A stretch of 64,000 nucleotides of DNA from Chryseobacterium indoltheticum (lineage in GTDB: Bacteria; Bacteroidota; Bacteroidia; Flavobacteriales; Weeksellaceae): assembly GCF_003815915.1 (NCBI RefSeq), contig NZ_CP033929.1, forward strand, positions 1,736,001 to 1,800,000. Reading direction: 5' to 3'. Position 1 is the stretch's first letter, and the number at the start of each line of letters is the position of its first letter. The notes under the pieces are model-generated. The model ran no database searches and was not told the origin of the DNA. It saw only the letters and a program-made list of their open reading frames with translations. The position numbers and the translations under genes are program-made. Shown in pieces: positions 43,624 to 53,133 of the stretch.

Positions 43624-45138
43624 CTACTCTTTTTGAAGGTTTTCGGCATTTCCCTTAATGAAATGTTGAGACAGGTTCTGCGCAAAACGGTATCTCACGA
43701 TTTCATTTCCTATCAATACAATAAAGTACTGATCAGTTACCTGAAACTGAATTTTTTTTATTTCTTTTGGTTTTGGAATATAAAAGCTTCCGATGTATTT
43801 CTGCTCAAGAGTAGAGTACACGTCGATAACTGCTGAAGTATTCCACATTTCCCTGCTTTCATCCCGCCCGATCAAATTTGATTCATTGAACAAAAGACCG
43901 TATTGAACAAAAGATTTTTTGTTGACCGCCAGTGGAGGATGATTCATTTTTCTTCTGCCGTCAGATAGTTTTGAAATATCGATCTTCGGCTGACTGATTG
44001 TATCAATTGTTTTGTACGTTGCTTTCAGGTTCATAGCCTTGCCCATCACAATGACCTCATTTTTGTAATAATGAACGTACACCAGTTGCTGGTTGTTACA
44101 GTCGTAGTGCAACTGTCCGTCGGTTTCAAAAACTGGATCTTTGTGATTTTTTAGAAGATCGGGCTTTATCAACAAACTTTCATGCGACTCAGGAAACAGC
44201 AATCCTAAAGACTGGGTTTTTCTCGGTGCGTAAAAAGTACTGAGAGAAAAGGAATTTTCATCCATATTCACCAACTGGCTGAAATATGCCTGACCGTAAC
44301 TCAGTGTTTGCGCATTTTTTTGACCGATGATTCCCCTGTAAATTACAGGTACTGATCCGTCATACAGATAGTAGTATTTTCCGTTGACCTGAAATTGTGC
44401 ACGTTTGAACTGGTAGCTACGTACATCAGGAATGACTTTTAATTCTTTTACATCTTTAAAATCAATATCCATTGATGTCAATGTAAACGGAGTAGTGTAA
44501 TTTCCCAAATAGATCGAATCTTTGGTCGTCCCTGCAAAATAATAAGAATTAAATCCAAGATTTAACCTTTTTTCCTGCTTCAGAGGATGCTGCAAAAATC
44601 GTCTCGTAAAATTGTTTTCCTTTTTGATAATATACTCAGATCTCTGATACAAAACTATTATTGATGAACCACTTACAACCGTCAGTACCAATAACCAAAG
44701 CGAAGTTTTTTGAACGGATTTCTTACTTTCGGCACTTTGAAGAAATATGGCCACCGCTGCCAATATTACTGTTGCAATATTGAAGATCAAATGGGTTTTC
44801 CAATCCATATCCTCCAAAATACCTCCACACGAGCAGGGAATAAAATCACTGTAGTTCAAGATCAGATATATGTAAACCGTGAACGCTATCATCAAAACAA
44901 AAGAACAGTACAAACCGAGTCTTCTTGTTTTTTCAAAAACCAGCACACTGCTCACCAATAGTTCTATGATCAATACACTGTAAGAAACGATATCTGCAAA
45001 TGCACTGAGCAAAGGGGATTGAGCGATCTGAATTTGGAAATTTTCGAAGTCCAATATTTTACTGATGCTTGCATAGCAGAACAGCAGTATAAAAAAATAA
45101 CTTACGATTTCTACAAATCTTGTTTTGATGGTATTCAT
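43624..45138 (-). CDS. MauE/DoxX-like membrane protein with a large extracytoplasmic domain
   Basis: The 504-residue protein starts with four to five membrane helices (about residues 9-25, 46-66, 77-94, 116-135 and 145-165) with the MauE-like motif SKILDFENFQIQIAQSPLL near residue 26 and PCSCGG near residue 101, a Cys pair usual in redox-active MauE proteins. The rest (about residues 190-500) is soluble, beta-rich and probably periplasmic. MauE-type proteins support disulfide chemistry of exported proteins. The DUF6520 gene downstream encodes a Cys-containing exported peptide and is the likely partner. The C-terminal domain is not identified. Confidence 0.7.
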   Translation of the reverse strand: MNTIKTRFVEIVSYFFILLFCYASISKILDFENFQIQIAQSPLLSAFADIVSYSVLIIELLVSSVLVFEKTRRLGLYCSFVLMIAFTVYIYLILNYSDFIPCSCGGILEDMDWKTHLIFNIATVILAAVAIFLQSAESKKSVQKTSLWLLVLTVVSGSSIIVLYQRSEYIIKKENNFTRRFLQHPLKQEKRLNLGFNSYYFAGTTKDSIYLGNYTTPFTLTSMDIDFKDVKELKVIPDVRSYQFKRAQFQVNGKYYYLYDGSVPVIYRGIIGQKNAQTLSYGQAYFSQLVNMDENSFSLSTFYAPRKTQSLGLLFPESHESLLIKPDLLKNHKDPVFETDGQLHYDCNNQQLVYVHYYKNEVIVMGKAMNLKATYKTIDTISQPKIDISKLSDGRRKMNHPPLAVNKKSFVQYGLLFNESNLIGRDESREMWNTSAVIDVYSTLEQKYIGSFYIPKPKEIKKIQFQVTDQYFIVLIGNEIVRYRFAQNLSQHFIKGNAENLQKE

Positions 45139-45148
45139 GGCTGACTAT

Positions 45149-45322
45149 TTATCCGTTATCAATTAAAATCCACTTGACCTTACTTCCACAGTAATCCGGC
45201 ATTGGCTGTCCTTTTGAAACATACACTATAGTTGAAACAGGACCTTGTAATTCCCATTCTCCACTGACTGTACATTTTTTGCCGGTTTCAAGTATGATTT
45301 GTTTGTCTTTCACTTTTATCAT
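45149..45322 (-). CDS. small hypothetical protein (57 residues) of the MauE operon
   Basis: ATG at 45322 to TAA at 45149 gives 57 residues: MIKVKDKQIILETGKKCTVS, then GEWELQGPVSTIVYVSKGQP and a CGSKVKWILIDNG end. It is a small beta-type cytosolic protein with two cysteines and no signal peptide. It lies 14 bases after the lipoprotein gene and 10 bases before the MauE-like gene, in the same orientation, with natural composition, so it is very likely translated. I do not recognise a family. Confidence 0.65.
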   Translation of the reverse strand: MIKVKDKQIILETGKKCTVSGEWELQGPVSTIVYVSKGQPMPDYCGSKVKWILIDNG

Positions 45323-45336
45323 GTTCTTGATGCTTT

Positions 45337-45600
45337 TTACAATGAATCCCTAATGGTTCTCCAATGCTGCTTATCTTTTCGTGGCTCGTCGTCATCGCCG
45401 GTATCCAAATTGTACTCGTTGGCTTCTCTCGAAAAAACTGTCGAGGCATCGTCGTCTGAAGATTGTTTTTCAGTGGCTCTTAAAAAATCTTTCATAAGCG
45501 GTTTTTCCGGTTTTTCTGTATCTGCACCGGCGCCAATTCTTTCACAAGATTGAAGAGCCAGTATGGTTAATAAACTTAAAATTGAGATATACTTTTTCAT
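45337..45600 (-). CDS. small lipoprotein heading the MauE operon
   Basis: The 87-residue protein has a lipoprotein signal peptide (ILSLLTILALQSC, lipobox LQSC) followed by an acidic, disordered-looking tail with GAGADTEKPEKP and SSDDDAST. It should be anchored to the outer or inner membrane. It is the first gene of the minus-strand operon (lipoprotein, small protein, MauE-like, DUF6520) and is divergent from the TPR regulator gene by 257 bases. No enzymatic motif is seen. Confidence 0.7.
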   Translation of the reverse strand: MKKYISILSLLTILALQSCERIGAGADTEKPEKPLMKDFLRATEKQSSDDDASTVFSREANEYNLDTGDDDEPRKDKQHWRTIRDSL

Positions 45601-45857
45601 AAGATTCTGATTTTTTTAAAGTGTTATCCCGGCCGGTTGATTTAGAATTCTGGTTCGAAATTATAATGATATCGACTCTGAAAAAAGCATCGGATGGATC
45701 AATGGATCATTATAAAGGGAACAATTGGTACATTATTCCTCCAAAATATGAGTTTTAAGTATTGATTTTCAGTAAGTTGCGTAAACTAATCGCTTTTAGA
45801 CTTTATCGTCCTTCTACGACCTTGTATTTTACTTAAATTTGGCTTAACCATACTCAC

Positions 45858-47618
45858 ATGCAAAATCAAAAAAGGCTAATAACGCTTATATTACTTTTGA
45901 CAGTCAATATTTTTTATTGCCAGAAAAAAGAGTATACCTATAAAGAATTATCGACCCTATTCAATTCCTATCCTGAAAATGACGAGAGGGCAATGGTTTT
46001 TGTGAATTTGTATATTGATAAGGCCAGAAAAGAACAAAATTTAAAAAAACTGATTGCAGGATATGAGGAGGCGATTTATTTCACCGGGCAGCCCGAGAAA
46101 AAGTTGCAGTTGGGTGACAGTATAATTATTACTGCGAAGAAATCGGGTAATTCAGATCAGATTTCACGTGCTTACCTTGGAAAGGGAATAATTTATTACT
46201 ACAATATCAGAAATTTTAGGAAGGCTCTCGAAGAATATTTGAAAGCATTTCAGTATTCAAAAAATTCGGATGATGCCTATTTGAAGAATAAAATCGTGTA
46301 TCATCTTGGAATCGTCAAATCATATCTCGGATATTATGAGGAAGCTGAAGCTCATTTTAAACAGACTGCTTTCTATTTCGAAGAAATAATGAATCAAAAG
46401 GATATTCACGAGATTATAAGACAAAACAATGAATCCGGCTATTTGAACAGTATTTATAGGCTGAGCAAATGTTATTATGATTTGGAAATGCATTCTAAAG
46501 AAGATTCCCTGATTAATATAGGACTTCAAAAGATTGGAGAAAATAATCACCAAACAATTGAATATGCTTATTTTCTAAAGGCTAAGGGACGCCAGATGAT
46601 TCGAAATGGGGATATTGAAAATGCCTTCAAAAGTTTAAGATCTGCAGAGGATATTCTAAAGCGCAATCAGGATTACGCCTCGTTGGCAACCGTCAATTAT
46701 TATCTGGGAAAATTATATTGGAATACAGGAAACAAAGGCCGGTCAGTGTTTTATTTTAAGAAAATAGATTCTCTTGTCAGGAAGTTTAATTTCATAACTC
46801 CTGAAACAAGATCGAGCTACGAGTATCTTATAAATTACGCAAAAAATCAAAATAATGATAATATGCTGTTGTATTACTCCCATCAATTGGTGAAAGCAGA
46901 TTCTGTAATGATCAGTGACTTTCCAAAGCTATCCTCTAAAATCAGGAAAGAATATGATTCAGAACATTTTGCGGGAGAAAAGAAGATATTGGTGAAGGAT
47001 AAGAAAATTATCAGTATTGTCTACTTTTTATCCATTGCGGTCGGCGGGCTTCTTTTGATTTATCTTTATTTTGATCATCGTCGGAAAGAGAAGGAACTTA
47101 CTGTGCGGTACAATCTTTTGTTGGAACGGTTTGAATTAGGAAATCAGGATTCGAAATTCAAAGATATAGTAACGTATGATCAAAAGACACCTCAGATCGT
47201 AGTAAGAGAGCCGAACGAAACATATGTTGTGAAGGAACAATATTCTGCCGAAATCATTGAAGAGATCAAAGCTAAACTAAAAATTTTTGTAGAGAAAAAA
47301 CAATTTTTAAATAAAAATCTGAAACTTCCTGATGTTGCAATATTATTGGGCACCAATCGTACGACACTATCTTATATTTTGAATGATCATATGAATGTTT
47401 CATTTCCTGATTATATAAAATTGTTGAGAATTAACTATATCACCAATCTGATGCTTACAGACAAAAAGTATCTTAATTATAAAATTGAAAGTCTTGCAGA
47501 AATGTGCGGTATGTCGAACAGGCAGGTTTTCAGAGTGCATTTTCGACAAATCAACGGAATGAGCCCGACAGATTTTATACGGAAACGCTTTGAGGAGTTG
47601 AATCAGCCAAAGGTTTAA
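45858..47618 (+). CDS. TPR-repeat sensor with C-terminal AraC-type helix-turn-helix
   Basis: The 586-residue protein has a signal peptide (ITLILLLTVNIFYCQ), several TPR repeats between about residues 30 and 360 (for example SRAYLGKGIIYYYNIRNFRKALEEYLKAF), one membrane helix near residues 385-405 (ISIVYFLSIAVGGLLLIYLY), and a cytosolic AraC-type DNA-binding domain (KLPDVAILLGTNRTTLSYIL, then IESLAEMCGMSNRQVFRVHF, ending GMSPTDFIRKRF). It should sense an outside signal and regulate genes directly across the membrane. The obvious targets are the divergent lipoprotein-MauE-DUF6520 operon and the SusC operon. This type is common in Chryseobacterium-like genomes. Confidence 0.82.
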   Translation: MQNQKRLITLILLLTVNIFYCQKKEYTYKELSTLFNSYPENDERAMVFVNLYIDKARKEQNLKKLIAGYEEAIYFTGQPEKKLQLGDSIIITAKKSGNSDQISRAYLGKGIIYYYNIRNFRKALEEYLKAFQYSKNSDDAYLKNKIVYHLGIVKSYLGYYEEAEAHFKQTAFYFEEIMNQKDIHEIIRQNNESGYLNSIYRLSKCYYDLEMHSKEDSLINIGLQKIGENNHQTIEYAYFLKAKGRQMIRNGDIENAFKSLRSAEDILKRNQDYASLATVNYYLGKLYWNTGNKGRSVFYFKKIDSLVRKFNFITPETRSSYEYLINYAKNQNNDNMLLYYSHQLVKADSVMISDFPKLSSKIRKEYDSEHFAGEKKILVKDKKIISIVYFLSIAVGGLLLIYLYFDHRRKEKELTVRYNLLLERFELGNQDSKFKDIVTYDQKTPQIVVREPNETYVVKEQYSAEIIEEIKAKLKIFVEKKQFLNKNLKLPDVAILLGTNRTTLSYILNDHMNVSFPDYIKLLRINYITNLMLTDKKYLNYKIESLAEMCGMSNRQVFRVHFRQINGMSPTDFIRKRFEELNQPKV

Positions 47619-47657
47619 ATTTTTACACGAATTTTATGGTCATAAAAAATCATAATT

Positions 47658-48503
47658 ATGACCGGAATTAATTTTAAGAGAAAGATTGATGAGCTATGGA
47701 AAAACCTCAGCAACGACATTGATACAGTACTCCGAAATAAAAGCGAAGTGCTTTCTTATGCAGAAGAAATTTTGATGCTTACTGACACTGCAATCAGAAA
47801 ATTAAAAATATATGTGCAGGAATATCAGTTCAAAGACTGGAGTGAAGAAATTGAATTTTTTAAGGTTACAAAGCCAAAATTTGTTTCTGTTTATATTTAT
47901 TATTCAAAACTGCTTGCTATCGAAAGCTCGAAACCGTACGCAGATCCTTTGGTTTTAAAGAACTACTATGAAACAGAGAGAGCAAATCTTATCTACTTTT
48001 ATCAGGAGCACAAAGAATTTATCAGCTACTACAAGCGTAAAGCCACCTATCTTGACAAGAAATATTTCGTGAAGTTAAAATTTGATTTTAAATTAAAATT
48101 AAGTCCCGAACTTTACAGCTACGACGAGTCATTTTCAACTTCCCATGATCATACCGTTTCGCAAATACTGGCGAATGACCGTTTGGATTTATATCTTACC
48201 ACCAAAATAAACTCCGATTATGTAGTCGATCATTTGGTATTTCAACACAGCCCGTTGGAGTGGACAGCTCCGAAAGTGGCACTGATTGAATTATTGTACG
48301 CTCTTTATTTGACTAAATGCTTCGATGCGGGAAAAGCAGAGCCTTCGGATATATTTCGGTGGGCTGAGACTGCTTTAAATATCAATTTGGGCAATTACCA
48401 TAAAACATTAAATGAAATCAAGTTGCGAAAAACAGATCGAACCAAATTTCTGAAGCTAATTCAACAGAATTTGGAGCAATATCTTGATTATTCCGATGAA
48501 TAG
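47658..48503 (+). CDS. RteC family regulator of conjugative element excision
   Basis: The 281-residue protein matches the RteC family. Helical N-terminal half (IDELWKNLSNDIDTVL, MLTDTAIRKLKIYVQEYQF), then EIEFFKVTKPKFVSVYIYYSKLL near residue 70, YYETERANLIYFYQEHKEFISYYKRKATYLDKKYF near residue 106, and a C-terminal domain with WTAPKVALIELLYALYLT near residue 205. RteC activates excision genes of Bacteroides conjugative transposons. It lies 40 bases after the TPR-AraC gene. Its usual RteA/RteB partners are not in the window. It confirms that this region is part of a mobile element. Confidence 0.85.
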   Translation: MTGINFKRKIDELWKNLSNDIDTVLRNKSEVLSYAEEILMLTDTAIRKLKIYVQEYQFKDWSEEIEFFKVTKPKFVSVYIYYSKLLAIESSKPYADPLVLKNYYETERANLIYFYQEHKEFISYYKRKATYLDKKYFVKLKFDFKLKLSPELYSYDESFSTSHDHTVSQILANDRLDLYLTTKINSDYVVDHLVFQHSPLEWTAPKVALIELLYALYLTKCFDAGKAEPSDIFRWAETALNINLGNYHKTLNEIKLRKTDRTKFLKLIQQNLEQYLDYSDE

Positions 48504-48646
48504 CCAATTAATTTACTAAGAATTAAACTTTTTGTATAGTAAACTGTTTCATTTGAATGTTTTTTAGACTTTGTTATAACTATTTCATTATCGTTAAATT
48601 TTTAAACTCTATTTACACTGTTTGCATACAGTTGTTTTCCTGAATC

Positions 48647-48674
48647 TTTCGGTAGTTACGAAATACTACCGAAA
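48647..48674. repeat. perfect 10-bp inverted repeat upstream of the DUF3853 gene
   Basis: TTTCGGTAGT (48647-48656) pairs exactly with ACTACCGAAA (48665-48674) around an 8-base loop. There is no T run. It lies 112 bases upstream of the DUF3853 gene, which follows RteC, and may be a regulator or excision-protein site. GGCTTAG is also repeated at 48718-48724 and 48732-48738. Confidence 0.65.
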
Positions 48675-48785
48675 AGGTAATTGAAATTTTTCTGAGCTTT
48701 GATGTGTTCAAAAAGATGGCTTAGTGCAGCTGGCTTAGCAAAAACGTCGAGCATTTTTAAGTGAAGAAAATTTAAACGGGTAGTT

Positions 48786-49040
48786 ATGAAAAAAATAGAT
48801 TTAAAAACTCCGATTTGGCAATTGACTATTGAGGAATTTTTGGAAGTTTCGAAGAACTTCAGCACTGAAAAAAAATATGAATACGGGCTGAAAGGTCTCG
48901 CTAAGATTTTGGGATGCTCGGTCTCTAAAGCGTCGGAAGTAAAATCATCGGGAATTCTGGATGAGGCAATAATTCAAAATGGAAATATTATTATTATTGA
49001 CAAGGAAATGGCATTGCAGCTGTTTGGTAAGAACAAATAA
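48786..49040 (+). CDS. DUF3853 family helix-turn-helix protein
   Basis: The 84-residue protein agrees with DUF3853, small DNA-binding proteins of Bacteroidota conjugative elements. It starts with TPIWQLTIEEFLEV and contains YGLKGLAKILGCSVSKASEVKSSGILDEAI, a MerR-like helix-turn-helix. Such proteins behave as excisionase-like or regulatory factors. It lies downstream of RteC in the same orientation and before a second cargo block. The exact target is unknown. Confidence 0.8.
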   Translation: MKKIDLKTPIWQLTIEEFLEVSKNFSTEKKYEYGLKGLAKILGCSVSKASEVKSSGILDEAIIQNGNIIIIDKEMALQLFGKNK

Positions 49041-49757
49041 TATCGAAGCAAATGAACTCAATTAATCTTTTGAAGATAGCCTTCTTCGTGCACCTGAGTA
49101 ATATGTGCCTACCTAAACTTTCTCAGTGTATAAAATGATACAGGGTAATTTTTAAAACGTTGAGGTTATTTATCCTTAGTTGCATGCAAAGTAGACGAGT
49201 TATTAGTATACTTTAAAAAATGCTTGATATGATTTATATACTGAATTAATATTGCATGATCTTTCGTTATGTTTTTACCAGTATATGTTTTTGTAAGAAA
49301 TTTATAGCAAGATGTGTCTTTGTATATACAAACTTTATAAGTTTGATATCAAAAGACGATCCTGCCTTTTTTGCAAAAGGGGAAAAACTGCGGAACTTGT
49401 TTTCTAATTTCGAATATTGCACTTAATTTTTTTTTCATAATTATTTTGAATTTTAATTGTCAATATCAACTTGTAAAAGTTCTATGAATAAATTAAAAAG
49501 TTAAATTATAAAAGAATTTTTTAGAGTTATTTTTTATTATTACTGTTAATATTTTATTTTTATGGTAAACCATAATATTTGTAATTAGTTAGTAAGTATA
49601 TTTGATATTTATTGGATATTAATAGAACACCAATTATCAATTTAAATGGTTATTAAGAAATTTTATATCCATAGATTATGAAAAAAAAGAATAAATAATA
49701 ATTAGAACTGCATAAATTTGTGCAACTATTAATCATATTTTACTCGGATAAAATTAA
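49041..49757. other. 717-base gap before the DUF262 pair
   Basis: No gene is supported. The sequence is very AT-rich, especially after 49420. It contains two exact palindromes, TTTGATATCAAA (49342-49353) and CCTTTT-TTGC-AAAAGG (49365-49380). Otherwise nothing is visible. It probably marks the insertion junction of the second defence block. Confidence 0.5.
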
Positions 49758-51080
49758 ATGGAAGAAATTACGGTTGAAAGCCTAACCTTACACGAATTAT
49801 TTCAAAAAGAACAATCTCTTGCTATTCCCGAATACCAGAGACCATATGTTTGGACACCAAAGGAAATTAACAAATTTTTGTCACAAATTAAGCAGCATGA
49901 GGAACGAGCGGACGAAAAGCCGCTTTTCTATTTAGGCAGTATAGTTTTGCATAAAAAAGATGGCTTGCTTCAAATAATCGATGGTCAACAGAGACTCACA
50001 ACACTTCAGATTCTGTCACACATTCAATCAAAATCAGATTTTGGAATCAAGTACAGTCACCCAATTTCTCTCAAAAACATTAAATCAAATCACGATTATT
50101 TTTCCAAGAAAGATTTTGATCTGATTTCTTTTAATAATATCAATATAACGATCATCATTGTCGAAGATGAGGATTTGGCATATAACTTTTTTGAAACATT
50201 GAATACCGGCGGCAAACGATTGTCAGGTACTGATATTTTGAAAGCACATCATTTGCGTAGTATCACAAAAATTACAGAAAGGAATAAATATGCTGTTAAT
50301 TGGGAAGATAGGCAACATAATTTAGAAGCAGTAAACAAATTATTGGCAAAAGCACGGAGAATTGATTTTTTAAAGCAAAAGAGTATACCGGACAAATTTG
50401 CGAGTGCAGAAAATTGGAAAAATGTTTTGACAGAGGATTTTGCTGAAAATGTAGGCAAGGAAAATTTTGATATAGGTTATTCCCTGGTTGAAATTGAAGA
50501 AAATACACATCGGATTATATCAGATAAATATTCGATACGACAGCCTTTGAATCAAGGAAAAAATTATATAAATTATTTGATGAGTTTTTCAAATGCTTAT
50601 ATATCTATTTTTGAAACTAAAAAAAGAATTGATTTTTATTCAACATTCAATAATTTCATGATTGATCAGATTGACGGAACCGTTGATCTGCGAAGTTTTT
50701 ATCAATTGGCTTTGCTAAGTTTCGTCGATACTTTCGGAACGGCGAATCTCTTAGAATTCTCTCTATGGCTTTTTAGGCATATCTTTAGTTTGCGACTAAG
50801 TGAGCAAAGTAGGATTTACGAGGCCACAGTAAAAAACTATGTTGATGAAACAAAAATTATCGAGCGTATATTTCAAGCCTTTAATTATATGGAAATCATA
50901 ACTTACTTGAAAGAGTATGAAACGCTCGAAATAAAAATTAGGGATAGTAAAGTTAAACAACGTTTTTTTGATAAGTGTCGTGACTTCTTTACAATGGGGG
51001 AGGTAAGTGATGGGGAGTTTGATGAAAAATTGAAAAATAGGATTGAAGAAATTGTAAAAAAACACAAAGATGAAATTTGA
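49758..51080 (+). CDS. DUF262 domain protein (GmrSD-like), first of an overlapping pair
   Basis: The 440-residue protein has the DUF262 hallmarks: SLAIPEYQRPYVWTPKEI at residues 17-34 and the ParB/Srx-like IDGQQRLTTLQIL near residue 74, which in related proteins binds or hydrolyses nucleotides. It lacks the C-terminal DUF1524 HNH domain found in full GmrSD and SspE proteins. Its last 11 bases overlap the start of the next gene, also DUF262, which does have the HNH part. The two would be co-translated and probably work together as a two-subunit restriction-like system against modified or foreign DNA. Which modification is recognised is unknown. Confidence 0.8.
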   Translation: MEEITVESLTLHELFQKEQSLAIPEYQRPYVWTPKEINKFLSQIKQHEERADEKPLFYLGSIVLHKKDGLLQIIDGQQRLTTLQILSHIQSKSDFGIKYSHPISLKNIKSNHDYFSKKDFDLISFNNINITIIIVEDEDLAYNFFETLNTGGKRLSGTDILKAHHLRSITKITERNKYAVNWEDRQHNLEAVNKLLAKARRIDFLKQKSIPDKFASAENWKNVLTEDFAENVGKENFDIGYSLVEIEENTHRIISDKYSIRQPLNQGKNYINYLMSFSNAYISIFETKKRIDFYSTFNNFMIDQIDGTVDLRSFYQLALLSFVDTFGTANLLEFSLWLFRHIFSLRLSEQSRIYEATVKNYVDETKIIERIFQAFNYMEIITYLKEYETLEIKIRDSKVKQRFFDKCRDFFTMGEVSDGEFDEKLKNRIEEIVKKHKDEI

Positions 51081-53007
51081 AACATCCCTTAAAACAATCG
51101 AAGAAATTGTAAATGAAAACTATGAATTTGTTATTCCAGTTTACCAAAGACCTTATGTTTGGGATGACGAAGAAATTAAAAAGCTTTTAGGTGATATATT
51201 AAACACATTTAACAGTGTATATTCTCTTGGCTCAAGCTATTTCGTCGGAAATACTTATGTCATTAAGTCATTAAATAAAAATCGTGAAAAACAATTTGAA
51301 TTGATTGACGGACAGCAGCGTTTTACAACATTTTGGCTGCTTGCAAATGCTTACAAATTATTAAATATTGAGACTGATTTAACCGATTATCTTGAGGTAA
51401 CTTATCCTACTAAAGTTAAAGATATTCGTTTTGATTTTGATATTCGAATAGAAGTTGCTAATTACTTGAAAGGTTTACTGGACAGCAGCTCATATTTAAA
51501 GTTTTCAGACGCCAGCGAAAAAGAATTTTTAAAATTTATAGCTAAAGGTGTAGAAACAATAAAGCACTTCATATTATCAGAAGTGCAGGAAGAAAAGCGT
51601 TCTGACTTTGGTAATTTTATTTACCAGAATGTATGCTTTGTATTTAATGTAGCTCCACAAAACACAGATTTGAATGCGCTCTTTACAGCATTGGGTACGT
51701 CGGGTATTCAGCTTCAACAGTCTGATATTTTGAAAGCGAGGCTTTTGGAGAAAATTAGTAGAGATTCACGCGAAAAATTCTCTAAAATTTGGGATGTATG
51801 TGAAGACATGAGTAATTATTTCGAGAAAAATATTGCAGATGTTTTTAATATAGACAGATCAAATATAAAACCGGATGATTTCAGAATTTTCAATCCGCTT
51901 TTCTTTTCACTAAATGAAAATGTAAATAAGTTTAACAATTTTCATCATACAAAGACTATCAGCGAAATAATAAATAATGATGATCATAGTGCAGAATTTA
52001 GTGAGAAAAAAATAGAAGATAGCTCAAAATGTCGTTCTATTATTTCTTTCAACACTTTGCTGATTCATACGTACAGAATTTTTAATTTACAAAGGCAGCG
52101 GGATGATTTCGAGCACACCATAGATCCAAAAACTTTGCTCTCAACAATAAAACTCGATACTTTTCATACATCTGAAGATACAGAATGCTTCTTTTTGTTG
52201 CTATGGAAAGTGAGATATGCATTTGACAAGTATGTTGTTAAATGGCGCTTCGAAGAAGATGATGATAACGACGAAAAATTACTGTTGACTGATATTAATA
52301 CAAGCAGGAGTTATGAGAAAAATTATTTTTCAAGAACTAATTCGTCTTATTCACCTTCTCAGATGCTGCAATCTGTCTTGTATTTCACCGGTGGTTTTAC
52401 TCAACAATATTGGTTAACGCCATTTCTGGCTTTTCTACTGGAAAATCAAGACCTTACCAGTAATCAAATTCATGAAGAGCTGGAAAAGATAGATAATTTG
52501 ATGTTGCCCGGAGATAAAAAAGAGATTTCGATACAGTTGGCTTCGCAAGCCAAGCGTAATGAAAAAGTTGATTCAAATACTTTTGATATTCTTGATCAAA
52601 CGCACGGAACAAGTTTTAATCATTATTGGTTTTATAAACTGGAATATATCTTGTGGAAGAATTGGATAGATCGTCAGGACGTTAAGTTTAAAAATTATAG
52701 AATAACTTCAAAAAATTCTGTTGAACATGTTTTTCCTCAAAATCACGAATTTGGTGATAAGTTGGAGTTTAGCGAACATGATTGGTTGAACAGTTTCGGA
52801 AATTTGGGACTGCTATCCGTCGGAGAGAATTCCAAATACAACAATCAAGACGTAGAAAAGAAAAAAGTGGATTTTGATAAAAAGGAAACTTATGACTCGC
52901 TCAAATTGGCAAAAGTTTATTCGCAGAATATCAAGAATTGGGATATTGAAAAGATAAGGAACCATCAGAATAGTATGAAATTACTGATATTTGAGCATTA
53001 TAAATAA
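51070..53007 (+). CDS. DUF262-DUF1524 domain protein (GmrSD/SspE-like nuclease)
   Basis: The 645-residue protein has an N-terminal DUF262 domain (FVIPVYQRPYVWDDEEIKKLL at residues 20-40, ELIDGQQRFTTFWLL near residue 76) and a C-terminal DUF1524 HNH-type domain (KNSVEHVFPQNHEFGDKL near residue 549, FGNLGLLSVGENSKYNNQ near residue 577). DUF262-DUF1524 proteins cut glucosylated or otherwise modified DNA (GmrSD) or act with phosphorothioate systems (SspE). No Dnd or Ssp modification genes are in the window, which favours a GmrSD-like role. It overlaps the upstream DUF262 gene by 11 bases. Confidence 0.85.
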   Translation: MKFETSLKTIEEIVNENYEFVIPVYQRPYVWDDEEIKKLLGDILNTFNSVYSLGSSYFVGNTYVIKSLNKNREKQFELIDGQQRFTTFWLLANAYKLLNIETDLTDYLEVTYPTKVKDIRFDFDIRIEVANYLKGLLDSSSYLKFSDASEKEFLKFIAKGVETIKHFILSEVQEEKRSDFGNFIYQNVCFVFNVAPQNTDLNALFTALGTSGIQLQQSDILKARLLEKISRDSREKFSKIWDVCEDMSNYFEKNIADVFNIDRSNIKPDDFRIFNPLFFSLNENVNKFNNFHHTKTISEIINNDDHSAEFSEKKIEDSSKCRSIISFNTLLIHTYRIFNLQRQRDDFEHTIDPKTLLSTIKLDTFHTSEDTECFFLLLWKVRYAFDKYVVKWRFEEDDDNDEKLLLTDINTSRSYEKNYFSRTNSSYSPSQMLQSVLYFTGGFTQQYWLTPFLAFLLENQDLTSNQIHEELEKIDNLMLPGDKKEISIQLASQAKRNEKVDSNTFDILDQTHGTSFNHYWFYKLEYILWKNWIDRQDVKFKNYRITSKNSVEHVFPQNHEFGDKLEFSEHDWLNSFGNLGLLSVGENSKYNNQDVEKKKVDFDKKETYDSLKLAKVYSQNIKNWDIEKIRNHQNSMKLLIFEHYK

Positions 53008-53133
53008 AGAAGAATTTGTTTGAATGTATCAGGTAAACTTTGTTTTGAGGATGATTTTTAAATAGAAAATTGGTTCAGATTCCCGGCTATAAAAGATCAG
53101 TGGAAGTCTGACTTAAATAAGTAAAGTGATAAT

